From contig JALPQD010000017.1 of the NCBI GenBank assembly GCA_023101885.1, positions 1,037,428-1,101,427 of the forward strand: 64,000 bases of DNA, in the 5' to 3' direction. The notes below the pieces were generated by a model. That model did no database searches. It saw only the letters and a list, made by a program, of their open reading frames with translations, and was not told the origin of the DNA. The stretch is from Typhlomys cinereus (lineage: Eukaryota; Chordata; Mammalia; Rodentia; Platacanthomyidae). The number at the start of each line of letters is the position of its first letter. The stretch's first letter is position 1. A program made the translations under genes and the position numbers. Below are positions 1-10,990 of this stretch, in pieces.

Positions 1-1726
1 CCTTCCCCCAGTTAACTGTTTTTGGCAACATCCTTTCTACCCAGCATCAAGTCCTCCAATACCTTCAGGGGTCCAAAAAGTAACAGAAATATCCCATACT
101 GGCCTCCCGGGGATGTAACACCAGAGATGTAACTGCACTGAGACATTAACGAGTCATTTCATGAAGCCACTGACTGAGTCCTAGTTTGTCTCAAATACCT
201 CCACTCCAAAAACTAGTTTGGAGTGGAGCTTGAGGATCTGCTTGCATATGCCTGCATGCCCTTCTAAGCATGAAATATCGCCTCCCTTCACAATGAATCA
301 TAAAGCGGCACTGTTTTAGTTCCCAAAACTGGGCCGACATCTGAATACGAACAGTCCCCAACTAGACTTCCAAGTCCCAGTGCAGTGAGGGGCTCGGGCA
401 TCGCCTCCTTCTTCCTCTGCCTGGGCACTCCTGGCGTTGGGCGAGCAAGCTTCAAATGGTTTGTGGCTTCATAATCTGGGGGCTCATTTGCAAGGGAAAT
501 GCAGACTCACCAGAATTAGGGCTCAGTGAAATCGGGCACTCGGCGAACTGTTTGAAAAAACCACCGTCTTGCTTAACCAGATTGTCGTGGCAAATCCAGT
601 GAGCAAATAGATCTCTTTGTTCGCCTTAGACAATCTATTCCGTTCTTCTAGGTGACAGGATCCTTAAGGGAAGGGACAAGGGAGGCAGGGTGACTGATCA
701 ACTGCAGCTGAGAATCAGGACTGACCCAGAAGTAGGCTGGAAGGAGGTAGGACAAGCCTGGGACTTGGATCCAGCCTTGATCACCCTTCCTGGCGCGAAA
801 ACCCGGGGCTCTGATTTCTCTTAATTAAGTACACAGTCATGTTTGGTCAACTACAAATGGAACTTCCTTAGATCTTTATTTCAGATTCGACCTGAGTCTG
901 ATCCAAACTTGGGGGCACGGGCAGGAGGGGAGCAGAGTGGTTCAGCTTAGTTTACTCTTGGCAAAACAAATCTTCCCGAGTCTCAGGGGGGAGTCAAAAG
1001 CAGCTTAGACAGATGTAAACAGGCTCTGAGGCCCTTCGGACATCAAATAACACTAGCAAAACAATGCTTAGCAGAGTTAAGTGTAAGCCAATCAGAAACA
1101 TATGGGCTACACGTCCCTGAAAATACACGGGGGTTTACAAATTACAGGCACAGGGGCTTGGCAAAACACAATTCAGGTTTTGCCAAACCTAAAATGTTTG
1201 GAAAAGACTTCAAGAAAGTAGACTGACCCAAAATGCCTTCCACTCTGCCACCCCTGATAGTATCCCATGAGGCCACAAATATTTAAGCGCGTGGGTTTTA
1301 GGAGATTTCTGGGTTGGATAAACTTAAGTACTCACAACAAGCTGAGTCTTTTCTAGACAAAATTCCACAGAAAGGTGACACTGCCAAGTCACTGCACTTA
1401 CACAGGAGATGACACCGGCCTGCTGCCTTCCTTCTGGGCCGAGCAGACGGGTATGTTGAACTTGACCGAAAGGCGATGCTGCTAGACTCCGGGTCTACCA
1501 GCTCGGGTCCTCGGCGCCGGATCCGCGCTATCCAGCGTAGGCCTCTATTTGCCAGTGTGGGAGACAGCGTCTTATCCCCATGTGCTGTGTGTCTGCTACC
1601 TCAAGGACTCTTCCACATGGGACAGCCAGCCGCCAGTCACTTCTGTCCCAAAAGAAAGAAAAGACGTCTCAGTGGAAGCAGATGCCCAAGAGTCACGTGT
1701 TTAGATGCTAAGTTTCTAAAGTGAAG
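1..1726. other. Intergenic DNA, nothing recognised
   Basis: There is no gene, RNA or repeat I can support. The 82-codon open frame at 1476-1724 has no recognisable domain. In human the next gene in this direction is LMO4, so this is presumably the HS2ST1-LMO4 interval, by established synteny and not by anything visible here. Confidence 0.6.
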
Positions 1727-2087
1727 TCCTGAGATGGAGAGACGGCTCGCTTGGTAAAGTGCTTGCTCAACAAGCACAAGGACCCCAGCTCAGACCCCTG
1801 GAACCCACAGACAACGTTAGTGGTGCGCGCGTGTGATCCCTGTGTCAGAGAGACAGACGGGGGCGTGCCCGTGGGGCTCGTTGGTCAGCTAGTCCAGCCC
1901 ATTCGGTGAGTTCCAAGTTCAATGAGAGACCCCATCTCAAAAAATAAGGAGGAGAATGACCAAAGGGGACAGTCAACCTGACCTCCATTCTACAACTTCC
2001 GCGTGCGCACACATACACAGATACACGCATGCACACACACATACACACACACACACACACAGATGCACGCACGCAGCACACTTATGA
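1727..2087 (+). mobile_element. B4-like composite SINE
   Basis: The head GGAGAGACGGCTCGCTTGG resembles a tRNA A-box region and is followed by a CAGCTCAGACCCCTGG B-box-like segment. A B1-related second half (GTGATCCCTGTG, CTCGTTGGTCAGCTAG, GAGAGACCCCATCTC) and a CA-rich tail come next. The order tRNA head, B1-like body and CA tail is that of B4 elements. A 9-bp direct repeat AAAGTGAAG at 1718-1726 and 2088-2096 looks like its target-site duplication. Confidence 0.75.
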
Positions 2088-2096
2088 AAAGTGAAG

Positions 2097-2545
2097 ATCT
2101 GTCAGTCAGACATGGTGACACTCATCCGCAATCCCAGAACTCGCTCAGAAGGGACACTTATCAAAGATGTGGGAGATTCCAAGGGCTTTACCGTAAGCTG
2201 ACATCACGTCCTCTGAAGGGCAGACAGAAGAGAAGGGGGATCTAAGATTCCTCCACAGGGCTCCTGAGAAAGCCCCGAGGCTCCTGTCTTGTGAGGGATG
2301 TAGGGAACTGAGAAAGCACCAGGACACGCCAGACACTCTGCTCTTCTTCAGATCTCCAAGGACAGAAGACCACAGAGCCCACTGGGGGGGGAGGGCACAG
2401 GAGCAGAGGAGGAGACGCATCTGGCATCCCCAGATCTCGACCCATGTAGAAGGCTTCCAGCTCCTCAAAGGGTCCGCATGGAGCTAGACAGGCAGAGCTG
2501 GGCGACTGGAACGAGACCACCTGGATGACAGGCTTTTTATACATA
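2097..2545. other. Intergenic, short B1 fragment only
   Basis: A short B1-like piece is seen at about 2109-2155 (wording close to the B1 start, ending AATCCCAGAACTCGC). The rest is unrecognised. Confidence 0.4.
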
Positions 2546-3600
2546 CTACATGCACGCACACACACACATGCACATCACTAACTCATGCACACCACACCAC
2601 ACCATGCCTGCAGACACACACACACATAACTAACTCATGCACACCACACCACACCACGCCTGCAGACACACACATATAACTAACTCATGCACACCACACC
2701 ACACCATGCCTGCAGACACACACATGCACATAACTAACTCATACACACACCACGCCTGCAGACACACACACACACATAACTAACTCATACACCACACCAC
2801 ACTCCGCCTGCAGACACACACATGCACATAACTAACTCATACACTCCACACCACACCACGCCTGCAGACACACACATGCAAATAACTAACTCATACACTC
2901 CACACCACACTCCGCCTGCAGCCACACACACATAACTAACTCATACATACCACACCACGCCTGCAGACACACACATATTACTAACTCATGCACACCACAC
3001 CACACCACACCTGCAGACATACACAGACTTATAACCAACTCATGCACACCACACTACACCATGCCTGCAGACACATCCATGCACATCATTCATACATACT
3101 ACACCACACCACACCATGCCTGTAGGCATACACATGTTTATAACTAACTCATGCACACCATACCAAACCACACCACACCACGCCTACAGACACACACATG
3201 CACATAACTAATTCATACACACCACACCACACCTGCAGACACATCCATGCACATAACTCATACATACCACACCACACCATGCCTGAAAACACACACATGC
3301 ACATAACTAACTCATATACACCAAGCCACACCTGCAGACACACACATACACACATATACACATATACCACACCTGCAGACACACACATACACACATATAC
3401 ACATATACCACACCTGCAGAATACACATATACTCCACATAAGCCACACACATCCACATATCCCACACATACATGCATATATCCGACACATATACACACAA
3501 TATACAACACACATACATATATCACATTCATACACATACATACACACACAAAGACCACACACAATACACATGCTCTACACACACACACACATATGCACAG
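2546..3600. repeat. CA-rich minisatellite, about 17 units of ~50 bp
   Basis: The unit is built as CCTGCAGACACACACA, then CATAACTAACTCAT, then a CACACCACACCACGC-type run. About 17 CCTGCAG-type anchors occur between 2606 and 3413, usually 46-55 bases apart, with point changes and variable CA-tract lengths. From about 3420 to 3600 it decays into irregular CA/TA repeats. Long open frames on both strands here come only from the stop-poor repeat. Confidence 0.9.
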
Positions 3601-3604
3601 TTCT

Positions 3605-4000
3605 CAGTCCAGCTTGACAGGAGAGCACGCACCAACACCAGGGCCAAGAGAACTGGTTACACCATCTCTACGTAATGACTGAGAGGGGACAATACCTACT
3701 TGCCAGAACAGTATGTCTGGCCAAGTATACACAAGGATGCCAACTTTCTCAATCAGCTCTCGGTATTTTATTCTAGTGGCTAGTCCCACCCACCATGGGC
3801 TGGGCCTTCCCCATCAGCTAGACAATCTCCTGCAGGTTTGCTCTGGGCTTAACTCAACCACTAATTCTCTACAAATGTGCCCAGAACTCAACCCCTCAAC
3901 TGTCAAGTTGGTGCCTGTGCCTAACTATCACAATGTAACAGTAAAATTTTCAACCGCCAAGTCAGAAGGACACCTGGTATTAAAATCACGGTGATTTATA
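3605..4000 (-). mobile_element. Rodent LTR-type dispersed repeat, minus orientation
   Basis: The reverse complement matches the plus-oriented copy at about 40280-40470 through many shared words (for example TTGGCC...GGCAAGTA, GAGATGGTGTAACCAGTTC against GAGATGGTGTGGCCAGTTC). It continues with CCCACCATGGGCTGGGCC and AGACAATCTCCTGCAGG wording shared with 39400-39725. These look like rodent MaLR-type LTR or related dispersed repeats. The family name is uncertain. Confidence 0.55.
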
Positions 4001-5030
4001 GGAACAAAAGGTAACACAATAGTGTGCAAATCTTGCCTTTTCACGAGGCCACAGAGATGGTCAACGGTGGCTTGCCTTTTGAACTGTTAGACAGACTCTG
4101 ACCACTAGGAGGCAGGCTTAGGGCTCCCCTGCTATGCCGCCCCGGCCCCAATCCATCCCAAGACAGAAAGGAAATGGGCGGACAGTAGCTGAGGCTTGAA
4201 GGAGGAGGCTGAAAGCAGGCGTTGATTTCAGAGGAAGGATCAAGAATGTGGTTTCCAGAACTGGATAAGTAGGTCAGCTCTGAGCAGCTGAGGGGAAATG
4301 GGGTTCAGAGACCCTTGGAGATAACCCTTTCCATCTCTACAGTAGGTCAGAGGTCCCAGAGAAAGCCTAGGGCTGGCTTCAGCCTCCCCGCCACTCCTTC
4401 ACTCTCTCCATCCCCAAACCCCATTGGGGGTTGGCATCTGGCTGTCAGAGATCTCAGGGCGGGTCACAAAGAGTGAGGTCAGGCAGGTGTCTTGAGTTGA
4501 CAAAGGCCTGCTACTTCACAGTGACAGGTGACTGCTTGCTTTCCAAGCAGGGAATTGCAAATATGGGAAATAAAAAATGCAGGGGGTGTAAACTTGTCTT
4601 GGAGACAGAAGTCTTGTTTTGTTCTAGAGATTTCCTTCAGTGACTCTCTTGTCATGCAGATGTAAGTTAAGTGTTCTGACCTTGATGGAGCTGCTAGCAA
4701 AGGATGTAGCTTAGACCAGGGCCCTAGGAGCGAAAGTTGTCATTATTTAATTCCATGGTAGGCCACTTAATGGGAAACAATTGAAAGACACAGGGGTTTT
4801 TTTATACTAGTAGGAGGGGGGGAAGGGTTGATTTGGCTTGAACTGGAAAAATAAAATGCAGAATAGTAAAACTGAGCTCTTTATCTTATATCAATGCAAT
4901 TTAAATCATAATATAAGCATTCATTAACTTAGTCTGAACTCGGAAACAAGTCATTTACTTTGGAAATTGTTATCCAAATAACTGCAATAACATCAGAGTC
5001 TTTCTTTAGATCTTGCTTTTTAAATTTTTA
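4001..5030. other. Intergenic, nothing recognised
   Basis: There is no gene, RNA or repeat I can support. GC content falls towards the right. Confidence 0.5.
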
Positions 5031-5039
5031 TTTTATGCA

Positions 5040-5041
<2 letters not shown>

Positions 5042-5077
<36 letters not shown>

Positions 5078-5305
5078 CATACACCAGAGGTTGATATCAG
5101 TTGTTTTCAAAACTACTTTCTATATTTTTAAAATATTTTACTTACTTATTTGAGAGAGGAGAAGAAAGATTGTACATGGATGGAGGTCAGAGGGCAACTT
5201 TCAGAAATCGGTTTTCTCCTTTCACCATAAGGGATTTGGGAATCAAACTCAGATTATCAGGCTTGCAGGCAGATATCTGACCGGCCTCTCCCACTATCTT
5301 TTGAG
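5042..5305 (-). mobile_element. (TG)n and B3-like SINE, minus orientation
   Basis: A TG microsatellite of about 33 bases (5042-5074) is followed by a minus-strand SINE. TTTACTTACTTATTTGAGAG leads to GGTCAGAGGGCAACTTTC, GGAATCAAACTCAGATTATC and GACCGGCCTCTCCC, the reverse of a tRNA-like head. Confidence 0.6.
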
Positions 5306-5421
5306 ACAGTCTCTCCAGGGACTAGAAGCGAAACTCGCTGATTGGCTAGACTTCCAGTCTGGCCAGCACTACGGAGTCTTTGCCTCTGCTTCTCTGACCT
5401 AGTGCTGCACGCAGTGCGCAC

Positions 5422-5511
5422 AATGCACAGCCTGCACTTCACTCCGCCATCAATGCACAGCCTGCACTTCACTCCGCCATCGATGCACAGCCCGCACTTC
5501 ACTCCGCCATC
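5422..5511. repeat. 30-bp tandem repeat, 3 copies
   Basis: There are three consecutive copies of a 30-bp unit beginning ATGCACAGCCTGCACTTC and ending TCCGCCATC, differing at only two or three positions. Confidence 0.95.
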
Positions 5512-5639
5512 GTCTGTGGCCCTGCGTGGACCTTTTCACAAGCGTGCGCAAGAACTTCATGACGCTTCCCGACGCCCCTCAGTGTGGTTTGGATTTTGTG
5601 TTCTTCTCTGTGATGGTCTCTATGGCCACCTTCTCTTCT

Positions 5640-6002
5640 AATTTCTTTCTCTGTTGCTGTGAGACAATAACACTGAAACTCAAGAAACGTAAAGGGAGGA
5701 AGGGGGATTTATTCGGTTTTCGGTTTCTGAAGGGAGATAACAGTGCATTATGGAGGGAAAGGCATGGCTGGTAGCCGAAGCTGGAGAAGGCCTGGGTCAC
5801 TGCAGACATCGTGGAGGCCGAGAGCTGCTGCTGCGAGCTCAAGAGCGTCAGACTCACTCACTCCAGCAGGGCGGGGCTGACCAGCCTCAAGGCCACCCCC
5901 TGTGACTGTCTTCCTCCAGCAAGGCTCCACCTCCTAAAAGTGTCCTGACCTTCCCAAACAACACCACGAGCCCGTGGGGGACAACTCACGCTTCAAACCA
6001 TG
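5640..6002 (-). mobile_element. MaLR-type LTR fragment, minus orientation
   Basis: It begins TTCTCTGTTGCTGTGAGAC and ends CTTCAAACCATGAC, with CTTCCTCCAGCAAGGCTCC and TGACCTTCCCAAACAACACC inside. This wording is typical of rodent ERVL-MaLR LTRs read in reverse, and it is shared with the copy at 7985-8330. Confidence 0.6.
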
Positions 6003-6049
6003 ACGCCCCTCCTCCTCCATCCTGACCCTATTTTTAGCAGTTTATTATG

Positions 6050-6415
6050 ATGTGCACAATTCTCCCAAATGAGGCTTTAACAGACCTCTGCAATCCCTGA
6101 TGCAGGGCTCCAAGGGAAGCCTGTGTCCTGCCCCCAAAATGCTGGGAACAGACCGATAGCAACCCTCTGACCAAGGGCTCAAGGGGAGGAAGGCCCCCCT
6201 TATTCTGGGAATGCTGGGAAGGAGCTGATAACTGTCCTTCTACCTCTGTGTAATTCAGAGAACACTGTGGGAAGTTTGCTGTGTGTTCAGCCTTGAGCTG
6301 CTCTCACACTGTAACGATGAAGATATGCCTATAATCTTTCACTTGTTTTAGCAATAAACTCGGACGAACTCTGTGTACTGAGATGTTCTTATAGAACGAG
6401 CGCTGGGAGAGCGCG
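6050..6415 (+). mobile_element. Probable solo ERV LTR (class uncertain)
   Basis: The piece begins TGTGCACAAT. It carries GCAATAAACTCGG, an AATAAA at 6353-6358 followed by a CGGACGAACTCTGTG U5-like stretch, and ends near a GC-rich GAGCGCTGGGAGAGC. This matches the R-U5 layout of a retroviral LTR. No flanking internal retroviral sequence is seen. The borders are approximate. Confidence 0.45.
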
Positions 6416-6868
6416 GCCGCAGCGGGGAGCTCCCTGGTACTCATAAGTCATGTGACCTCCGTCACTTCCTCTCTTCTGGTCTGTCTGCTAAGGGTGAAAG
6501 CTTCCCACATCACCCCATCCTTTGAGGGGTCTGCAACCTGCCTTTGGATCAGTTTGCATTTCTCTGTCATGTGGTAGCTACACCCCACAGTCATTATCAG
6601 GAGACTCGTCCACAAAGGACTTCTTGATGTGGGCGGGGCGACGCTGGAATGGGATGAATGATCACAAGAAACTATTTTTACATGGTCATGGCGTTCGCAA
6701 TGCAGCCTTGCAACTTAGAGTACGTGATTAATGATTAATGACTCGGGATAATCACTGTCATTATATTCATTACAGTGGAGAGAAGAATTGGGACAGGAAG
6801 GTCTTGATTTTTCTCTTTACTCTCCCTCTTTTCATCTCTTGCTTATTTGGAGCTGCCCTTGGCAGGAT
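6416..6868. other. Intergenic, nothing recognised
   Basis: No gene or repeat can be supported here. A short TTAATGATTAATGA direct repeat lies near 6727-6740. Confidence 0.4.
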
Positions 6869-7195
6869 ATTACAGTTTGGATGAAACATCAACCACGGGC
6901 TCATGTGTTGAACACTTGGTCCCAGACTGCTGATGTTACTTTTGGAATGTTCCAGAAACTTTAGGACTAGGACCTCCCTGGAGGAAGTAGGTCGCTGTGC
7001 GTTCTTAGGGGCCACATCTTGTCCTTGCCTCTTCTCTGTTTCCACTCTCGGCTCTTTGCCCCCTTCTCATGTGGCCATAAATGTTCTATCTCAGCCAAAC
7101 AAAAGAAGCCAAGGACTGTGAGCCAAAATCTCTACAGTCATGAGTCCCTTTGGTGGTCTTTCTTGGGTGTTTGAAGACACACCCTAGATGACAAA
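6869..7195 (+). mobile_element. MaLR LTR (MT/ORR1-like), plus orientation
   Basis: The order of words is that of a MaLR LTR: ACAGTTTGGATGAAACATC, GGCTCATGTGTTGAACAC, TTGGTCCCAGACTGCTGATG, CTCCCTGGAGGAAGTAGG, then AACAAAAGAAGCCAAGG and GTGAGCCAAAATC near the end. Confidence 0.65.
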
Positions 7196-7560
7196 AATCC
7201 TGCCACAGAACCTTTCAGTCACACTCCTTCTTCATTGTAAAAGTCCTAGTGTGACTCAGCACCTAAAAGATGGCGTTTGAGTTGAACGTCTCTGTCTTCT
7301 GAGATGCTAGCCACTGGGTCATCCTGATTTCTTCCTGTGACCTCTTATCTCTCGAATACTGACCTTTGAGTGGTAAGCAGCCCAGACTGATTCTGGTTAA
7401 CATGTGCTCCTTCCTCTCTTAATCTTTGAAGAGGACATCAAGCAACCTCAGGCTTTGGCCATACTTTAAAAGTTTTAGTTCAAAATAATTGCCGGATATT
7501 ACCTGAGACCCACAATAGCTCCCTGGAACACCAGATCAAACAATATTGTGAGGCCGATGC
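7196..7560. other. Intergenic, nothing recognised
   Basis: There is no gene or repeat I can support. Confidence 0.4.
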
Positions 7561-7564
7561 TCCT

Positions 7565-7945
7565 GTCTTGGTTAGTATTAACCTGACACCCAGGAGACAC
7601 CCAAGGGGTGCTTTCTGCATTAAGATTGGCCTCAGGCACACCTGTGGGGAACTGCTATGATTTTATTAAATGATGTGGGCAAGGACCCAGCTACCTACTG
7701 TGCAAGGACCATTTCCTAGACAGGGGGTCTGAAAGTGGGTCTTGGGAAGCACACGTCTCTGCACTGACCGTGGTCCTCTGTTCTTGCCCTGGATACGATA
7801 TCGCCAGGTATGTCCGGCTCGCACTGCTGTGGCTTCCCAAGTGATGAACCAATCTGGGATTATAAACTCAAATTAAGCCTTTTGCCCCTAAATTGCTCAT
7901 GCAGGTATTTTTTTGTAACAAAACTAAAGCCATTGTTACGAGGAA
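7565..7945 (+). mobile_element. Rodent LTR-type dispersed repeat, plus orientation
   Basis: It runs from TTGGTTAGTATTAACCTGAC through CACCCAAGGGGTGC, CATTAAGATTGGCCTC and GATGAACCAATCTGGG to AAACTCAAATTAAGCC. That layout resembles rodent LTR ends with a degraded AATAAA-type signal. The family is not certain. Confidence 0.45.
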
Positions 7946-7984
7946 TAGAGCTCAATCCCTTGGATACCCACATAGCTGAAAACA

Positions 7985-8330
7985 AGAGCTGTGAGGAAGA
8001 TGAGGAAGATGAAGGTAAGGGGAGAAAGGGAGATTTATTCCTCTTGGGAAATAGGCCCATGGTGGCAAAGGCATGGCTGGTCGGTAAAGCTGGAGGTGGC
8101 TTTGGTCACATCCATCATGGAGGCTGAGACTTGCCAACTGCCAACTCCAAGAGCAGAGGAACTAACTGAAGCAGGGCGGGGCCAACAAACCTCAAAGCCC
8201 CCCCTGTGACGTGCCTTCCTCCAGCATGACTCTGCCTCTCAGAGGTGCCGTGACCTTCCCAACATCAACCAAGGATTCAAATACATGAGCCAGTAGGGGA
8301 CAACTCACATTGCAAACCATGACAATAATC
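7985..8330 (-). mobile_element. MaLR-type LTR fragment, minus orientation
   Basis: It shares long blocks with 5640-6002: GGGAGATTTATTC, GGCATGGCTGGT, AGCAGGGCGGGGCCAAC, CCTTCCTCCAGCATGAC and GGGGACAACTCACATTGCAAACCATGAC-type endings. It lies in direct orientation to that copy. Confidence 0.6.
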
Positions 8331-8354
8331 GCATCACCAGGGTCTTTAGCAAGT

Positions 8355-8450
8355 GGGAAATAACGGAGGCCTTCAGTCCCTGCCACTCAGGAGGCTGAGG
8401 CGAAAGACTCACTTGAGCCCAGAAGTTCAGAACCAGCTTAGGCAACATGG
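8355..8450 (+). mobile_element. B1/7SL-derived SINE fragment
   Basis: Blocks CACTCAGGAGGCTGAGGC, CACTTGAGCCCAGAAGTTC and AGCTTAGGCAACATGG are the middle of a 7SL-derived SINE, closer to an old PB1/B1 form. Confidence 0.75.
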
Positions 8451-8605
8451 ACTGAAAAGAAAAGTGGGTGGGAAAGAAGGAAGAAAAGAAGCGATTCTTG
8501 TCCAATATACTGTCACTGCCCATTCAAATCCACTCGGTGTACTAGCATATCCCTGGCCACTCCACAGCTTACCTTTCCGCTAGATAAATAAAGTCTTGCT
8601 CACTT

Positions 8606-8860
8606 TTTAAATAATATTTGCATGCATTCTTTGACAACTTTGTGTATGCGAGCCATGTAAACAACACATCTTGATCATATCCATCATCACCCCCCTTCCC
8701 ATTCCCTAGATCCACCCAACTCATCCCTCTCCCTCCTACCTTCATGTCCTCTTTTTTATAATCCACAGTGTTTTTTTAGTATTGTCTCTGTGTGGGACTG
8801 CTGGTTATTTCTAATCACAGCTTAGGAACTAGCACATCAGGTTCCAAGTAAAAAAGAAGA
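8606..8860 (-). mobile_element. Rodent L1 3' UTR fragment, minus orientation
   Basis: TTGATCATATCCATCATCACC, CCCTTCCCATTCCCTAG, CTTCATGTCCTCTTTTTT and TGTGGGACTGCTGG are standard wording of a rodent L1 3' UTR in reverse orientation. Confidence 0.7.
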
Positions 8861-8984
8861 ATGACGACTTACTTCCCCTCCTGACGTTCAACCCTGTGTC
8901 AGGTGGGAACTCTAATGGCAAAGGGTGCACATTTCTAGAACTCTCTGTCTCACCAAAGCAGTCAAGGGCTTACTGGAGTGACGG

Positions 8985-9130
8985 GGCATGATGGAGGACA
9001 GAGAGGACCAGCTTTGGGCCAGGACTTGCAGCTGGGGGCTTGGTCGCCTCTGACCATGCCAGAGGCCATGTACTTTATTACCTCAACCTGTTAGACAGTT
9101 TTGGGGGACACATTTCAAACCATGACAAAC
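8985..9130 (-). mobile_element. MaLR-type LTR fragment
   Basis: GGCATGATGGAGGACAGAG, and later GGGGGACACATTTCAAACC with an ATGACA end, follow the same template as the other minus-oriented MaLR copies. The middle is lost. Confidence 0.4.
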
Positions 9131-9204
9131 AGAAATAACTAAAATGATAGCAGCATCTCTCCCTTTCTTTTACTGTAAAACAGTGGCTATCCCAGAGTTT
9201 ACAA

Positions 9205-9335
9205 AATCATTTCATTTAATCCTTACAACAACCCCACGAAGCAGACACTATCATTACCTGCATTTTGGAGAAGTAAGTGAGGTTCAAAGAGATATGCCAC
9301 TTGCTACAAGTCACACTGTTGGTTAGCAGGAAGTA
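9205..9335 (-). mobile_element. MIR SINE relic, minus orientation
   Basis: TTTAATCCTTACAACAACCCC, then CTATCATTACCTGCATTTTG, GTGAGGTTCAAAGAGATATG and CAAGTCACACTGTTGG follow the reverse of the MIR consensus. Confidence 0.8.
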
Positions 9336-9591
9336 AAGACCAACATTCATATTTTTCTCACCACTTTATTAAGCAGAACTCTGGCTCTAGGAGAAAAATC
9401 TGCTTGGAGTAACTGTTGGGGAAAATGAATTCCTTCATTTGCCACATAAATTTAAAATCATTAGAAATATAAACTTGTTCGCTTGAAGGCTCAGTTGGAG
9501 AATGCAATGGACTTATACAAAATGAGGTTTCTGCTCTCTCCACTCTTGACCTTCTTCAGCCTTCTATCACATCCCTACCAACGAGAGTAGA

Positions 9592-9696
9592 GAGAGCAGA
9601 CAGCCTCCACATGAGAGCAGACAGCCTCCACATGAGAGCAGACAGCCTCCACATGAGAACAGACAGCCTCCACATGAGAGCAGACAGCCTCCACAT
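9592..9696. repeat. 21-bp tandem repeat, 5 copies
   Basis: There are five perfect or near-perfect head-to-tail copies of a 21-bp unit (GAGAGCAGACAGCCTCCACA plus T). Only the fourth copy differs, by G to A. Such homogeneity implies recent expansion. Confidence 0.97.
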
Positions 9697-9790
9697 GGGG
9701 AGGGATGAAAGAAAGACGAGCTTGGAGCAGGCATATCTCCAAGGCAGAATGGCGTTCTATTCTACCGTCTCTGCCACAGAAGTGCTTTCG

Positions 9791-9936
9791 GGCCAGTCAC
9801 ACGTGGTACCTACCTGCTCTGCACAGTCAAAGCGGTGGCTGAGAGGAGGAATTCTGCAAGGGTGGCCAGTCACACGTGGTACCTACCTGCTCTGCACAGT
9901 CAAAGGGGTGACTGAGAGGAGGAATTCTGCAAGGGT
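9791..9936. repeat. 73-bp tandem duplication
   Basis: There are two adjacent 73-bp copies starting GGCCAGTCACACGTGGTACC, differing at two positions (GCGGTGGCT against GGGGTGACT), followed by four bases of a third. Confidence 0.97.
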
Positions 9937-10559
9937 GGCCTTTTAGAACCAGGGAAGTCCACAGAGAGGAGCTGGCTAAGGCAGAGGAGGGGCCAGACAG
10001 AGGATAGAGGAGGGGCAGGGAGGAACTTAGTGTCGCTCCTGCATGTGCCTGGGCTCCGATGGGCCGGCCAGTCTATCAGTGGGAAGTCAGCTGGAAGAGG
10101 GGAGTCAGTTGCCAGCAGAGATTTCCTAGCTCTTTCCCCAATTTACAGGACACATAGGAAGGTCAGCGGGCCAGGCCAGGACGTTCCAGATACGCCCTGC
10201 ATCTTGGAAGTGGTTCTAGGCTCATCGGGTTTATAGAATCGACAGCGAGGTTACAGCCACGTTCATAACCTGGCTGTTCAAAACGACAAGAGATGTTTAA
10301 ACAGAACTTAGCAGCCTCAATGGGAAGGAAGCTGTAGTAATTCTTTTTCAATGCCTGCCATTATAAATTCAGTGACAAAGCTACATAAACTTGTTATCTT
10401 AAGTCTCTTGAGCTCAGGGGTCTGGAATGAGTTTCCACAGTCTAAAAGCCAATCCCCTCACTGCTGTGTTTCTTTCTAGAAGTCCCAGTTGGGCAATTTC
10501 AGAACAGGGCCATGCTGGGAAGGTCTTTGCAAGCCATCCCGAACTGAAGGAACACACAC
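9937..10559. other. Intergenic, nothing recognised
   Basis: It begins with a purine-rich stretch (GAGGAGGGGCC and similar). No gene or repeat can be supported. Confidence 0.4.
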
Positions 10560-10990
10560 TATTACCCTGTAGGAACTGGGTTTAATGTGAGAGGAAACGA
10601 AGAGCTCTCCCTTGCAGACAGGCTAAGTTCCTCGAAAGGAGCAGCAGTCATGGGCTGTCCTCCTCCCCCATATGAACAGACCAATGAAATGTAGGGGACC
10701 ACAAGCTCCAATCAGGTTTGCAGAAACTGGAGCTAACCAATGAGGAAAAGCCACTTTTCTCAGACCTGCCTAACCATAAATACCCCTGACCCTGCCAGCC
10801 ATCTTTGGCTCCCTCGTTGCCCCTCATGGATTCCATGTCTGGAGTCCAAGAGCTCTCAGCGGCTCCCTTGCCCCTCTCAGAACTTTTGTCCGTGAGATCT
10901 GTTCTTTCTCTCCTCTAATAAACACTGCCTTAATCCTTGCCGCATTGTTCTGGCTTCAATCTTGGATTCCCAAATGCAAGAACCTGAACC
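10560..10990 (+). mobile_element. Probable solo ERV LTR with intact-looking promoter elements
   Basis: Three CCAAT boxes (10681, 10708, 10737), a TATA-like ATAAATA at 10776-10782 and AATAAA at 10917-10922 are spaced as in a gammaretrovirus-type LTR (U3, R, U5). No internal retroviral genes or primer-binding site are recognisable next to it, so it is a solitary LTR. The borders are approximate. Confidence 0.65.
10681..10782 (+). promoter_or_regulatory. CCAAT/TATA cluster of the LTR
   Basis: Three CCAAT motifs lie within 60 bp, and the last is 35 bp before ATAAATA. The layout predicts plus-strand initiation near 10805-10815. It is part of the LTR and not of a host gene. Confidence 0.5.

Noticed and set aside
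3149..3617. Open frames of about 140 codons on both strands
   Set aside because: They are products of the stop-poor CA minisatellite. The translations are low-complexity H/T/Y or C/V/M runs.
10681..10782. Promoter of a host gene
   Set aside because: CCAAT/TATA/AATAAA spacing and flanks fit an LTR, and no coding exon follows.
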